Notes under the pieces: model-generated
Databases searched by the model: none
Told to the model about the DNA's origin: nothing
The model's input: only the letters and a program-made list of their open reading frames with translations
Shown: piece by piece, positions 49,997-63,803 of the stretch
Layout of the letters: every line of letters starts with the position of its first letter
How positions within the stretch are numbered: the first letter of the stretch is position 1
Program-made: the position numbers and the translations under genes
NCBI RefSeq assembly: GCF_012273895.1
Contig: NC_052104.1
Coordinates: 5,394,001-5,458,000 of the forward strand
Length of the DNA stretch: 64,000 nt
Direction of reading: 5' to 3'
Origin: Zerene cesonia
Lineage: Eukaryota; Arthropoda; Insecta; Lepidoptera; Pieridae

Positions 49997-51261
49997 TAAG
50001 TGTGGCCATTACTTAAGAAAACAATAAGTATAATCCAAAAATTTAAAATAAATTCGACGTAAGAAATTAAGAAATATGAGTAAATACTGCTACATGCTTT
50101 TGCAACAAAATTACTGATGGTTATTATGTAACCTTAACCATATACACGTGTACACGTGTCAGTTACTTTCTATCTAAATGAACAGCTTGCAAATACAAAT
50201 ACAGTGCGAAAATCCTGAATATTTATGGAACAGCGACTCTAAGCTAGTTCGATATCGGGTAACAAAATCGCTCAGATGCTTTTAATCCACGCTCACTAAT
50301 CAGGTGTATTTGTTCAACTTATTGAACTCGTGTAATCAGAACGAATACAACAATTTAGCTTTCTGCTACTTTATTGTTGCACTAATAATGATCGTTCGTA
50401 GTAAACTCGAAAAATTCAACCTCAGCAAGAGTAGTGTTTATTACAATCATTATTTATTTCTAAAGTTTTAAACTATCAAGGACATTTGCTTTAATATCTC
50501 TATACGTAATCAAATTAATTACTCGCTGTACAACCCCTCGAAAATCAAAAGCCTGGATGATCCCTTCAATGCAGAATTCGCCCCCAAAATATCAATACTG
50601 GAGCAATAAATTATTGTCCTTTAAACCGTGTCGAAGAGATTTTTTAATTTTTTCATATTTATTTTGTCCGACAAAAACTGTGAAGCAATCAATCAAATTA
50701 TTTTTTAATTTATCTCGTGTGGTGGTAAAATACAACGCAGCTTAATAAAATTTATGTGTAAAGTTAGCATCTTCGACTGAGTTCTAAAAGATTATCACTG
50801 CATTGGAAATAATCTCTTGTATTACCGTCTCAATATTAAGATCGTCGACTGGATCGAGGAAGATCTTCGTAAAGATAATAAAAAATTCCTACGTTGTTAT
50901 CGGCATTAGAAGCTTGCTAGTTGTTTACACAGCCAAGCTATTTGTACGTGATAATGTTATCCGCGCGGGCGCCGACAATTATCTCCTAACGAACACGTAG
51001 TATTTCAATGCGAAAAATTGTTTTGCTCGTACATTTTTACTTGTTACTTTAACTGGGCACGATACATAAAAAAGTTTCCGCTATAACGATTTTTGTACCT
51101 TTTGTCATTTAATGAATGGTGTATAGGGTATGTTTTAAACGTAAAAATAAAGCGTAATTGCAATATATTAATCATTAACTACCATCGATGATTTTATTAT
51201 AAATGGAAACTGTAATACTGGCAACAGTCATGTATTGACAGTTCAGTTTAATGCGTCTATT

Positions 51262-51288
51262 TGTGTGTGTGTGTGTGTGTGTGTGTGT
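51262..51288 (+). repeat. (TG)n microsatellite
   Basis: Uninterrupted TG run of about 27 bp, followed by TTCAG; the pair imitates a polypyrimidine tract and acceptor but no exon follows. Confidence 0.95.
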
Positions 51289-51671
51289 TTCAGAAAGATA
51301 GTGATCTAATCAAGAAGCATCAGAAGACCAGAAGTCATCAGAATTACTATTAAACTTATTGATTAGCAACAGGTTTCAGTAAGTATGCAAAATAATAAAT
51401 ATTTTAAATTTATGTTGAATTCAATAAGTTTGAATTAGAAGCAGTAGTATTTACGCAAAAAAATCAGAAATCGTTAATAAATTTACCTACATAAAGAAGT
51501 TATTACACATATATAAATATATAAGAATTGTACATAAAATGTTAGAACAAATGAGAAACCATAAGGAACTCGTGCCTATGGTTATCTGGTAGAGAAATTG
51601 TTTTTCCTTTCTACTCCTTTATCTTTTTCTCTATACGTTAATGAAAGGAGTAATTTTGGCATCAGAAAATA

Positions 51672-51700
51672 TATGAAGGATAGATATGAAGGATAGATAT
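51672..51700 (+). repeat. Two-copy 14-bp tandem repeat
   Basis: tatgaaggataga unit repeated twice with period 14. Confidence 0.85.
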
Positions 51701-54207
51701 CCAGTTCGTACGTCATAATTATGTTCTTAACGTATCATTTTTCATTAAAGCAGTCAGTCATCAATGCTTAAATTGTTAATATTTTGAACCGAAAAATCAT
51801 TTTGCGCGACGAACAAATATTGGTCCAGTACCCAATAAAAACTCAAAACATATATCTGATATGATACAATGTTGCAACGTTTCGTTATAAAAACAATTCT
51901 TTATAAACTGAACTTTTTTATTTCGAAAGGGTACTCTCGGGGGTAGCACGGGCGCTTCTCCGGAACTCCTCCGTGGTTCTATTATCATCAAGACACAGTC
52001 TGATGATGAAATCTCAAGGGAATCGATACAAAACTAATGCCTTATTGAGCTATTATTTTCTATACTTATATGACAATGCAATAATCTGGTACTGTTAAGC
52101 TGACTCTTGGAAAAGCAAAAGCACGATATTTTGTAAATGGGTTGAATTATACGCCTATTTGTTATAAACTCTACAATTATTTGGCTAATCCACCAATGGT
52201 TGAATTCTGGCGAGGCTAAAAGCTCTTCTAAATTACATGATGATGTGCATTGCTAGCATAGATTAATATATAGTTAACTTTATAAGAATTATGAAGCCAG
52301 AACAAAATGTTTTAAGAAAAAGGTCCTTAAGATCATAATCGTTTATTTTACATTTTTTTTTTGTTATAAAGTCTCTTACAAAAATAAGGCACATTGTTTT
52401 CTATCCACATCAACTGTTATGATTGTTAAGTTGCTTATTTGAGGGCCTCTAAATCTGGGGTAAAAATCTTGTTATGGACGGGATATGGAGTTATTAAGTT
52501 TGTTTTGCGTTTTCATGGATTTTAAAATGTGAATACAACGTCATAAGACACAACAACGTTATATGAATGATGGGAATTATGATAACATATTTTGTTTTAA
52601 ACATGCTAGGAGGTCCCGTCTTTATAAAATATCGTGTAGCTTTCGAAATAAATCATTTTTTCTTTTCTTTTCTTTATTATCGGCAATATTATAAACTCTT
52701 TGGTGTCTAGATTTCATGATTCAGTGGAAAAAGAAGGTATGCGACTTAAAGAAGGCAACATTCTGAATCTGAATGATTACGTCTGTGTGATGTTATATTT
52801 TTGAAACTAGGTATCGTATATAGCACACTGAGTATTCACGGTAGAGGACATTGTCAAAGGCTGTCTAAAAATGAAATATATGAATTTATAGCGTATTTAT
52901 CATCTGCGACTTCGCTTGATATCTTTTCATTGCGCATTGCGATAAAGACGGTTATCATACAAATTAAATCCCATTTTTTCATGTTTATACAAAGTCACAG
53001 ATTACAAAATTTTCTATATATACAGACAGAAAATTGTGTTTGTTACCACTAGGAACGACTCATAGATTTTTTTTTTAATTTTTTCGTTGATTTAGCTAGG
53101 TTAGGTTTAAAACAATTAAATTTTTTCATAAACTTGCAAAGAAATGTCGACCGTGCGGGATGAGCAGCTATTATGTTATATAATTTAGTTTAACAATAAC
53201 CAAGCCAAAAAAACAATGGATCTTTGTAATGAAATGAAAAAAAAAATCATATTGAAACTCAATGAAAAAATTAATTTCCACAGTCAAAAGCTCATACCCG
53301 GTCAATAGCACTTTTGGCTGAAAAATTAGTCAAACTGGTTTTGCCGATGCCAGTTACAAACAGTTTCGTTAATTTACTGATCCTTATAGTTCTTGGTTCA
53401 TGGGCGGGGATGATCATTCCCCATCTTACACAAATCTTCCAACTCATCTTTATTTTTTAGAAATTTTGAGAGCTTTCGAGCCTTCTAATTGATAAATTGT
53501 AAATTTGTGGTTATGAACTAACCTAACAGGACCTGTGTATCTTAAATCACATGTCATAAAATAATGGTTGTTTAAACTTATATAGGTATCGTTTTGTTTA
53601 TAATCCTGCTGATCAAACACACGTTGGCCTACTTCGTGTGAACTTTCGAACGGGTGAAGGTTAAATAGCCTGTTTTCTTAAGTTTTTCTTTCTTAATGTG
53701 CTTACAAAAAAACAAACAAACACAACAAAAAAAACGAATTAGCGAAATCGGATAGTCGTTCATGTGTAATGCCGTAAACAAGGGAAATGGGGATCAATAT
53801 AGATTATTTAATATTGTGAGATTTTAAGTTAGCAAGATGTCCAGATATGGATATTTCTCTATTATAGTTGCCAAACAGATCTTCAGAAAATAAAGAAATA
53901 GCAATTTTTATAATAATCAGTACGCTATGGTTAATATTTTGTTAGGTTGTAACAGATTATTTTTCACTATATATGTATAGACCACAGATAACATACTATA
54001 CTAGATTAGACTTAGATTTGATCTGAATAAAAAAATACTATATTATTATTATCTCTTTTAGGCGAGAAACACTGCACGGATGTTGGTGACACTTGATAGT
54101 TTTTGTTACTTCTGTCGCCACGATACGGTTAAAGACGCAGGTTCGATTTCGAGAAAAAAAAACGTTTAATCGATACGTTTTTTTTTCTATCCATAAATGA
54201 TTTTGGG

Positions 54208-54282
54208 GTCGAGAATGCTCGCACCAGGTAAGGTTCCACAACCACATAGAGAACCGGCGTGAAATACTACCCTGTGATTTTT
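54208..54282 (+). repeat. Family A retroposon remnant
   Basis: gtcgagaatgctcgcacc...ggttccaca..cacatagagaaccggcgtgaaatac.. parallels the sense-strand 5' half of family A (gtcgagcatgct, ctcgcaccgggg, cagaagaccggcgtgaaat). Strongly diverged and without tail. Confidence 0.5.
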
Positions 54283-54600
54283 CCTTTTTGTTAATAAGTC
54301 TATCAATATGCTTAAATTTTTTTTCACAATTACTAAATAATAGATACATAAAAAACACTATCAAATTCATACAGGCATACACACATACACGTGCATACCC
54401 ACAAACACACAGATTTTAGGGGAAGGCACTGTCTTCTAAGATACAGGTAATAACCTTGTTCAACAGGCAGAGCATTGGTGAGAACTTAATTTTTAATTTA
54501 TTCTTTTTTTAATATACCTACATATATATTGTACTGGATCTTTAACGGTACCTGCTGAAAGCTTCCAAACTGTTTTACAACGTAGAATTGTAAAACATTT

Positions 54601-54805
54601 TCCTATATAATATTATAATTGCGAAAGTTTGTAAGGATGTGTGTGTGTTTGTTGCTCTTTTACGCAAAAACTACTTAACCGATTGCAATGAAATTTGGTA
54701 CGTAGATAGCTGAACAACTGGAATAACATATAGGTAACTTTTATCCCGATATTCCTATGGGATATAGACTTACGCGGGTGAAACCGCGCAGGCGGGCGCA
54801 GCTAG
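54601..54805 (+). mobile_element. Short non-autonomous Helitron-like element
   Basis: 205 bp: starts TCCTATATAATATTATAATTGCGAAAGT, carries a tacgcaaaaactacttaaccgat block and a cccgatattcctatgggat block, and ends in a GCGC...GCGC hairpin followed by CTAG and then T. All of these fit the lepidopteran Helitron pattern (5' TC, 3' hairpin plus CTAG). No coding capacity. Confidence 0.7.
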
Positions 54806-56461
54806 TTAAATATAAAACCAACTACAAGGACCAATAAAATCTTGACAGCAAATTAGTGACGTGACAATCGACGATAAAGATCTGACATAGGAATAAATAA
54901 GTAAAGTTGTGCATGGAGAAAAATGTAGTCTTTCATCAGCAAAGCTCCACGTAATGCAATATAATAAATACAATGGTGTTTTGGTGTTTAATATACCCTG
55001 CATTCCAGGACTTAACAAAAATAATTTCAACAAATTTAAATAAAACACTAATTTAGCGTAAAGGCTCGAGGTAGGAAGTAGGACATAATCCAACACTGAT
55101 GTGTTAATTAGTAGTCCTTAATTCTAAAAGAAGCATTTTATTTTAAAAAATAAATTAGTTATTAATGAATAATATTTAAAATTTAAGTCATGATTAAAAA
55201 GTATATGTAATTAGTATATCTTGAATGCAGTTTTTCATATAGACAGCATTTTCTAATATTTATTTATACGAGAATTTTATTCATTGTGGACAAAGCCGTG
55301 GCGGAGGTTCAAAATCAACACAATTAAATGACCAGGGTATTCATGGAACAGCTTATTTTTATAAGAGCTGTAAGCAGCGGTTCAGAATTACATCGGGGTC
55401 GACTCATTGTGCAAGGCTTGAACGGCTCACCCATAACTTTTTGCAGTAATTCATTCCCATTCAAATGATATAATGAATGAGAAGATGTTTTATAATTTGT
55501 CTTTAAATAGAGAATTTATAAAGCTCATATAAGTATTGTAGAATATTTAAATGCGGTTTCCTGAATTGCTAGATAATTCAATTAAATGTCTATACATATG
55601 TTATAATATTTGCTTGCTTATCGCAGTATTACTATTCTGAAGTGTATTGGATATTAACGTTGATAATTGTTATTTACGTTAAATTGTACGTTATTGTGTA
55701 TGTTATATACATAGTTTAAGCTAAATTACACAATAATAATATGACAAATTTTACAACCACACTTAGTCCGAACTGTAAAATATAATTGCTTCTACTATCA
55801 GCCCTCAGCACGTATTCAGTCGCTGGTACTAACATACCGAAGCAATATCAGTTGGGTTCCAGACTGGATTTGTATTTGTATGCCGATTAAAAACATAATT
55901 CAATTGAATTATTTTGTTCATGTGTTTAATTAAATTATGATAACGTACTTTTTCATCTCATTAATATCTTATTATCTCGTATAGACTCTAGCTTCTTAAG
56001 ACAATTCACTTACATTAAGGAATCATGCAACTTACACTTTTTAATTTAAATTACTATTATCTAAAATAAGCTCAAAGTAAGTATAGTATAAGCGTAGTAA
56101 ATATTAAGTAATCCGTAGTACAATTAGTATCATTTGTAGTTTTAAATAGGATGAGAAATTTTACCAATCATAGATGGAATGTTAATTAGATATCTTTAGA
56201 AAATATTGCTTCAGAACTTATGAAAATCTGAAAATCTTTTGGTTGTAAAAGGAGTATCTATATACAAAGTAACTTTATGTTGATTGTCAAATAATTTTTC
56301 CACCCGTTTCAAACTAAGATGTAAGTAAGTAAGACGAGCAGTATGCTCGTTACCTTTTACCGTGGTTGCCTGGAAGAGATCACTTCTAAGTGATAAGGCC
56401 GCCAAACAAATTGTACGCTTTATTTTTTATTTTTATTTTTTAATTCACAACAATTAAACAC

Positions 56462-56722
56462 AATCCCACCTGATGGGAAGTGGAGATGTGGTCTACGTGG
56501 GTGCACGTCTACCTAGAAGGTGCCTATTCACCCTTGTTTTGAAGAGCTCCAGGTTGTATTGGTTAGGAAAAATAGTGGCGGGGGGGGGAATTCCATTCCT
56601 TAGCTGTATTCATGATGAAGGAAGACTCGAACTCGACTCGAGGATTTTACTCATTATTATTATTATCTCTAAGTTTCCTTCTATGTACAATCTTGTTGAA
56701 GAGTTAAATAAATAAATAAATA
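56462..56722 (+). repeat. Interspersed repeat with (AAAT)n tail
   Basis: Starts caatcccacctgatgggaag and ends in a five-unit AAAT run at 56704-56722. The cacctgatgg, ttgttttgaagagctccaggtt and gtggcggggggg...ttcc blocks resemble a very common lepidopteran repeat of non-LTR origin. The open frame 56473-56715 runs through it and is not a host gene. Confidence 0.55.
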
Positions 56723-59384
56723 AGATTCCCATACCATTATTTTCTTTTTTTACGTTTATAAATTATGTTTCGTTTTTCTTATTAGTTGTCTTGTTCGTGC
56801 TGTGTACACAATTTTACTGTTTTGTATATACAATTCTCGGCTTTTCTTAAAAATAATAAAATAATGCAATATCAAAATACCTGCGTGATTTTTATAAGAA
56901 AAATAATTGGGTGCCAATTATGGTATAGCAGTTCTCTTCTAGGAATAATGCCGTGACCAAATCTATAGAGATAAGCCGTAACAAACAGACAACCTCGTGG
57001 AAGTCAATTTTAGTTAAAATTATACAATCTATAATAATATAAGAACATAGCATCCATAGAAAAAATGTAATGCCTTTTACATTTACAATTTAATAAAAAG
57101 CTATTGTATTACTATGCTCAGCTAAAACTGATTTTTTAAGTATTGTATCGTAATTGTTTTCTGTTTTCTACTAAAACTGACCACTAATTAAGAATAACCA
57201 TATTTAGCAAATATAAACTAAATTTTAAAACCTTTGGGTTTATGTCTTGAAAGTTCGAAGTTATTAAATGGTCTTATACTGTCCATTCCTAGGCCAAGTA
57301 CTAGGCACTTTGTAATAATTTTAAACAAAGAGGTAGTTGGCAGTTCTCCATGCTACGAATTTTCGGTAGTAGGTTCAGGAATTTAATTTATTTTATATAG
57401 TAAAGATAGGACGTTAAAGTGACGTAGGGATAGAGTCAATATTTAATTAAATTATATTTTTATTGATATTTCATAGCACATTTAGTATCATTAAAACTTT
57501 CACATTCGTATAAAATTAAATTCTGTGGGCAAGCACAAGTTTACAAGTGAAACAATTTAATTGAACTACATGCTAGTTCGCCACTTACATCATGTACAAG
57601 ATAAATCATGTGTTTAAGTGCAATTTCTCATTATAAATATAATAATAATTAATAGTTTCCTAATATTTAAACTTAATTTGAGTTTTTGCCTTAATGCATT
57701 TTTTGTCGTATTAAAGCATTTGCCAAGTTTAGTTTCAAATAATATATTTTACTTTCCTTTAGTTATTGTTCGAGATTCTAAATTCAATGTCGCAGTTTTT
57801 TGTAACCATTTTTATTATCTATGTGGCGTATCTTTTTAAATTTTTTGATAAATTTAAAAAACTTATTTAAATGCAAGAAAAGGGTTTTGTACTTCTTGAG
57901 TTGTTTTTATTTTTATATATTGAATAAACCGTTTAGTTTAAATGAACTATAAATAGATAATTTGCATTAAGAGATAGACACAAAGTAAGTTTAATATTTA
58001 TTTTAAACTACAGATGCGTTTGCTGTCGATAGATATGTATCAAAGAAAATCGGGCTAGTTACACTATTTATAACTGTAAAACGGTTGAACGAATTTTAAA
58101 ACACGATATTTGTTGTACTTGTCTTTGCTTTGATTAGGATAATGAGTATTCTAAAATAAAAATAAAAAATACATAACAGGAACGTCTATCCGGGTGGATC
58201 CAGGGCGACCAATTAGTCATATATAATATTGTGTAGTAGGCTTCAATTAAGAGAGCGCTGGTTTAACCCAAAAAGCACGTAGAATAAAATTTGGCCATGT
58301 ATATATTTTAACCCATATGGAGGCGCTTTATTTGGCATTCAAACGATCGCTATAAACACATCGATTTACTTTCAAACTGATGAATTTTTGCTAACAAAGA
58401 GTGCTTGTATCTCACCAACAGCGGAATTCATTTTGTAAACTGCGAGCTGAGATTAAAACACGAGAACCTCAATCCAATTCACCAACAAATTACGTAAAGC
58501 CTCAAAGCTTCTGACTCTTAACCACGACGAGCGCGTTTCATAACCGCATTCTCGTAGCATGTGTAAACGACCGTTTCCTTTATACAATATCGTAATGTAA
58601 CATTTAGTGCTAATCAATCGCTCGTTATATTATAAAATAAGCTTCATATTGAATTGTATCCCAAGCGCTGAAGTGTATTTCTTAAATATTATGATAGGTT
58701 TTTGCAGCCTTGACATTTCATGTTTCGCAAAATCATACTACGTACATCTACTACAAGACAAGTAATGCGTTCAGTTTAATTTATACATTATAAATAAATT
58801 CAGCAAATTAGTTAAATTAATAAAAAAATTGTACTTGAAAAATTGCCAAAAAGCATGTAACTTTTTCAAAACATTTTGTAATAATCACACACACATTTAT
58901 TAAATTCATTTACAGTTACTCCTTATGAAATAAAATCATAAGCCGATGAAAAACAGCGGTTCTGAGATTCTTAAATAGTAGGATCTGTCACGGCACCTCG
59001 AGTGAGAGCGAAATAAAGCCGATTACATACGGACTACATTCCTTCCGGAGAGTATTTTCCTCTATTGTCGGTACAACTAAGTGCAACACAATATTCAGAA
59101 GCGTATGGGCGCGGATGCTTTTAAATTTTACAAGCGCGTTTACCACTAAACTTCTATTATTCCATTATGTGCTTAAGACCGAAAATTTTACATTACTGTT
59201 AAAGCCTTTTACGTATATTTCATTTCATAACTGTGTTTATTTTATGTAATTAGCTTCAATTTTGCTAAATTACTTCATAAAATATAAAGTACCTGTACTA
59301 AAAGTGCATTTGGCAAATGTTTAATATTTAAAGTGGTGATAACAGGAATATAATTTATTGAAAATTTTTATTAAATATTATTTA

Positions 59385-59415
59385 TTTATAATTCTTTATT
59401 GCACAATAAATAAAA
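59385..59415 (-). repeat. Possible LINE 3'-end fragment
   Basis: 'ttctttattgcacaataaataa' is the antisense of the gtgcaataaagaa 3' end seen in lepidopteran LINEs. Very short. Confidence 0.25.
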
Positions 59416-61387
59416 AAGTTAACCTTATACGAAGTAACTTATCATTAAAATTTAAATTTACATAGTTATACAGTAACACAGACTGTATTTTATTATTTTT
59501 ATCGCATCAATCGAACAGAGCTAGGGCGGGCGGATAATTATTCTATATAAACAATAAGTAAACAAATCATTGCTATTTTATTCGTATTTTATATTATACA
59601 ACTCACAAATGATACTTAACGAAGGACAAGACGGTGAAAGACAACGTATTAATCTCTTTATAGATAGAAACGTTACTAGAAATTTATTCTCAATATAGAT
59701 TTTGAGATGTATCTTAATTGTTTTAAAAACAGTGAATAATATAATATCGAATTTATAATTCATGTCACGTAGATAATATAGTTATTACACGAGAAAGCGT
59801 AATATTATGGTCATATTATACAAAATTCTTTTGGTTCGTTTATTTCAATACTAGCATTTGTAAAAAGAGCAGAATGGGCAATAAATAACAAACATAGCCG
59901 AAGTGAAGTTTATCATCAAAGAGTAAACTTGAAAAATCCGCATTCAATCGCCAATTCATTAGAAAAAGCATTCACAAGTTACTAAGTTACATTATGATGA
60001 ATAAAAGAATTTCTGGTCCTATTAATTACCTTAAGTCCCTTATTATCTAATTCTTTATTGTAAATATAGAAGTTTTTGAAGTATGAAAATAACATTTTAA
60101 TGGATTTTCTATTATTTGTTTCTGTATTGAAAATACTAACTAACCGTTTCAATTCATTTCAGTTTACAAATAGCTAAATCTCTAAACATCTGACATTGTA
60201 CCGTTGAAATTCAGTTTGATTTTATCAAACGTAATGGGATTAAAACTTGTTAAATAGTTATATTTTACACGTTTTACGATATCTTTCCATTTTACGATAT
60301 CAATGTAATTTATTAAAAGGTTGTTTAGATTTGTTGTTTGCTATTTACAATTAATTGACTACTCTTTCGAAGTATATTGATAGACTAATTAGCATGTAAA
60401 AGTTTACATAAAGTCAATAAAGTTTTGATTTTAAGTTTTAGCATAAAAATCAGTTAAGAAAAACTTTTGAAAATGTCGCAGTTGAGTTAACTTAAGTAAG
60501 GTACCTATTCCCATTAATAACCAAGAAGCATTTAAAGGATATTTTAGATCTTTACATATATTTACATGCTAATTATATTCACGTATTACGATGAATTCTG
60601 AGATCCAGTTTAAATATTTAACTAGTTTTAATCGGCTTCAAAAATGAGAAGAATCTCAATACTTCTGTATGTTTTTGTTACCTCATAACTTTATTGTTAT
60701 TTAATAAAAAGCTAATGAGCAATCGCGTCGTCTGAAAGTAGGCTTTATTCAAGTAGCATAGTAACCACAAAAAATGGGAAGTTTGTATATTAAAATGGAT
60801 TTTATTTTAGGTAATATATAAAATGCGAATAGGTATGGGTCTTGAAAGTTTCTATAACGAAGTTGTCATAGAATTCTTTTTGAAGATTGTAGGAAAAGAT
60901 GTAGAAAACACTTATGAGATCTTTCAATAAAAACGATGTAAAAAATATATTGAAAGGTGCAATTTAACTTAATTCGCTATAAACTAGTTTCTAGAGCCGT
61001 TAGAAGTTGGAATTGATGTAAATAGGTTATGTAACAACAATGTATCGTAGGAATTGGCTCTGTGACAAAAGTTGTCCGATTCCAACCCGCAGATAGTCTT
61101 TTCTCCAGTATTGGCTATATCGATAGACTACCAAATTATTTAGTCTAGTCACACTTTGAACAATTTTATTTAGCTAATTGAAAAATTCGAAAGCCGTTGT
61201 TGTATTGTTCACTAATTTTTAAAAGAAATAAAGACAGATCTAGTACAATCGTGAATATAAATCAACCTCAGATTTTGTTAATTCTCACTTATACATATAT
61301 TTTTAATACGATAATGTGCTTCTTTTTTTTATTCCGTGGTGACAGAGCGATTTTATGCTATGATTTTCCTTATATAGAAGGTTAATA

Positions 61388-61443
61388 AGTGACATAGACT
61401 ACTTTTTCGTGCGGTGAACGGTGCTTTGACTGCGAAAAGCTAG
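61388..61443 (+). mobile_element. Helitron-like 3'-end remnant
   Basis: aagtgacatagactactttttc, a degenerate cggtgaacggtgctttgac box, then aaaagCTAG followed by T. Only the 3' end is recognisable. Confidence 0.4.
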
Positions 61444-62879
61444 TTGTGAATTAAAAGCAAACATATTATAATAAGCTTATAAATTTATCATGATTCATAA
61501 ATTTGTTATCTTAAATAATTCTTGAATCATTTGCTTTAATATCATAAAAAGCTAAAGTTAAATCCGATCCAATTCCCATTTCGCACAGGCACTATTTTTA
61601 TTTCCGCACAAACAAATGACACCACTTTCAGTTCCCCTATTCTCCCCTATGGTATGCAAAACTCAATTGCGAATTGTCAAACTCGCGATGCACAAGAGCC
61701 TACGAATTAAGACCACCTCGGTGCACTTTAAAACTGGTGCTGTAAATCCGATTGCAGAGTTGAAGTGGCACCCCTTTTGAAAACGGAGTCATGGTAGAAC
61801 TTTCAGACTATACTCAAAATTTTATAAACCAATGTAGTTGCCGCCTGAGAAAATTATTCAACTTTAAAAAAATAAAAATAGCATAGGATAAGTGGTAAAG
61901 TGAACACGGTCTTTGCTTAAACTGTGTTTTTACGTAAAGTTTGAACTGTTACCGCTGCGAAAGGAGCTACGATATAAAGTTTGATACTACTTCACAGAGT
62001 CGTTTAAACGGTAAAGAGCTTGGTAATTAATATTAATAACAAATTATTGTCAGAAGATATTGATTTTCAAAATTTGGATTTTTTAAAGTTAATAGGTATA
62101 TTATCCAATTACATAATGAGTATAAGGTTTAAAATCTCAAGAATTTTTAGCAAACCAGTAATAAGAATCTATAAAAGTTTATGTCTAACCTTAAATCATA
62201 CACACGGTGTCTATAGTTTTAAAATACACCAAATGATTCACAAGGATTGATGTTAATTTATACGAGTATTTTTATTCATAATGGGATTAAAATATTGAAA
62301 TATTAATCTCCCTATTTTTTTTACTGTCCATAATGAATGTTACATGCGATATAAATCGTGTAAAACTATGCGACAAAGGGTAGTTACGTTCTTATCCTGA
62401 TATTTATAATTATTTCAAGAAATATTCAACTACAGTGTTATTTTATTATTATCTCGTTCATCAATTAGAAAAAATATAAATAAAAACAAATACGTTTATT
62501 TTGTCTACGAAATTTTTCCTAAATTAAAGCCTATTAGTCCAATTAGAAAATATTTTGTTTACAAAGTAAAACAAGAGAATGAATATATAAATGAAAATAA
62601 ACACAACACAAGTAATCGGATAAAAATAAGAAAATGATTTAATAAATGGAATGGGCGTTTCCATCAGATGTCAATAGATATCAATTTCATTAAAGCGCCT
62701 TCATTATCACCCGAAACGATCAGAACAATCGCATCGGAGTTTAATGAATTAAATTGGGAAGTAATAACATTATGCGTTGCTCAAATTAAGCGCTAACCGC
62801 GACCAGAATGGCATTTAATTTAAAACTATCAATGGGTAAGGGAAAACCTGATTTTTAGTTTGAGGAACAAGGACGAGAT

Positions 62880-63040
62880 TTAGTAGGGTGAGTGCGTAGG
62901 CCGCGGCCGCGTGGGGTGTTAGTCGGGGGGTACCCTTGCCAACAGGCGAAATGTTTAACGAAACCTCTTCGTGATTTCAGCTCTCCTGGTACTATTTGGC
63001 ATTGACTTGGATACATCCGACTTACCCCGGCATGCAATTT
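62880..63040. other. GC-rich patch of unknown nature
   Basis: Includes ggccgcggccgcgtgggg and gtcggggggtaccc in AT-rich surroundings. A minus-strand frame is open across it (62855-63037), but I recognise no domain. It may be a transposon relic or a regulatory island about 1 kb from the right-edge candidate exon. Confidence 0.3.
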
Positions 63041-63803
63041 TAGAACCTCTTTTTTGCCTTCTGTGCTGCTTGGTTACATTTTTATGTAATGATTTAAGAA
63101 GTTAAAACAATTATTACAAAATTATTTTTTTTTTACCTTCAATTGTAATTTTTATATATGCATATTTTAAATTTGTTACAGTCATTAATTAATTAATCTC
63201 ATCCTAGCGGAGAAAACTGTAATAAATCAAAAATCACGACAATCCGCTTAGCCGTTATTGAATTAATTATACTTGAGTAACCCACATGACTTTCTTTTAT
63301 ATTTATAGATAATTGAAAAACGGTACATATAAAAATTTCGAAAAATGTCATTAAATGGGACTATAAAAATATCAAATTACAAGCGAGTACGTAAAACTAA
63401 AACAAAAAATATACTGCACTCTAATATGTTTAAAACTTGAAACGCTTCGTTACAGCTTACATTTTTTACATCTGTGTTTACATTGAAACCGTGTACCCGA
63501 CGCACCGCTAGTGTTTAACTTGGCGTGATTTTAATTTGTATCAGGTAGATTGAAACCAAATCAATTTGTCGCATGCAATCTGACGAACATAAATCACATT
63601 TTCCCCTATTGTATCGCTGCCGATAATCATAAGTGTTTACACGTTGAAAGAGAGAGTTGGAACACGAAAACCCGCTTTCCCACATTCCAATGATAAAAGG
63701 GAAAACCGACGTTAACGGCGTGATGGAATGAACGGGAAGGATATAAGGAAATAACTTGAGTGTGAGCGCGCAATAGATAGAAATGTAAAAGTAACTTACC
63801 TCC

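Larger units (their letters stand above)
28230..63803. other. Large gene-free region, possibly a giant fru 5' intron
   Basis: About 35.6 kb in which none of the open frames exceeds about 126 codons, and the longest of these lies in a retroposon. No recognisable protein, tRNA or rRNA was found. Individually listed contents are retroposon copies, Helitron-like pieces, hairpins, short tandem repeats and a few GC-richer islands. If the right-edge exon belongs to fru, this is its first intron; otherwise it is intergenic regulatory DNA upstream of fru. Confidence 0.5.

Noticed and set aside
51262..51300. TG repeat plus TTCAG as a splice acceptor
   Set aside because: No open frame or donor follows on plus; more simply a microsatellite.
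54038..54382. 114-codon minus-strand frame
   Set aside because: Runs through a diverged family A retroposon and A/T runs; no domain.
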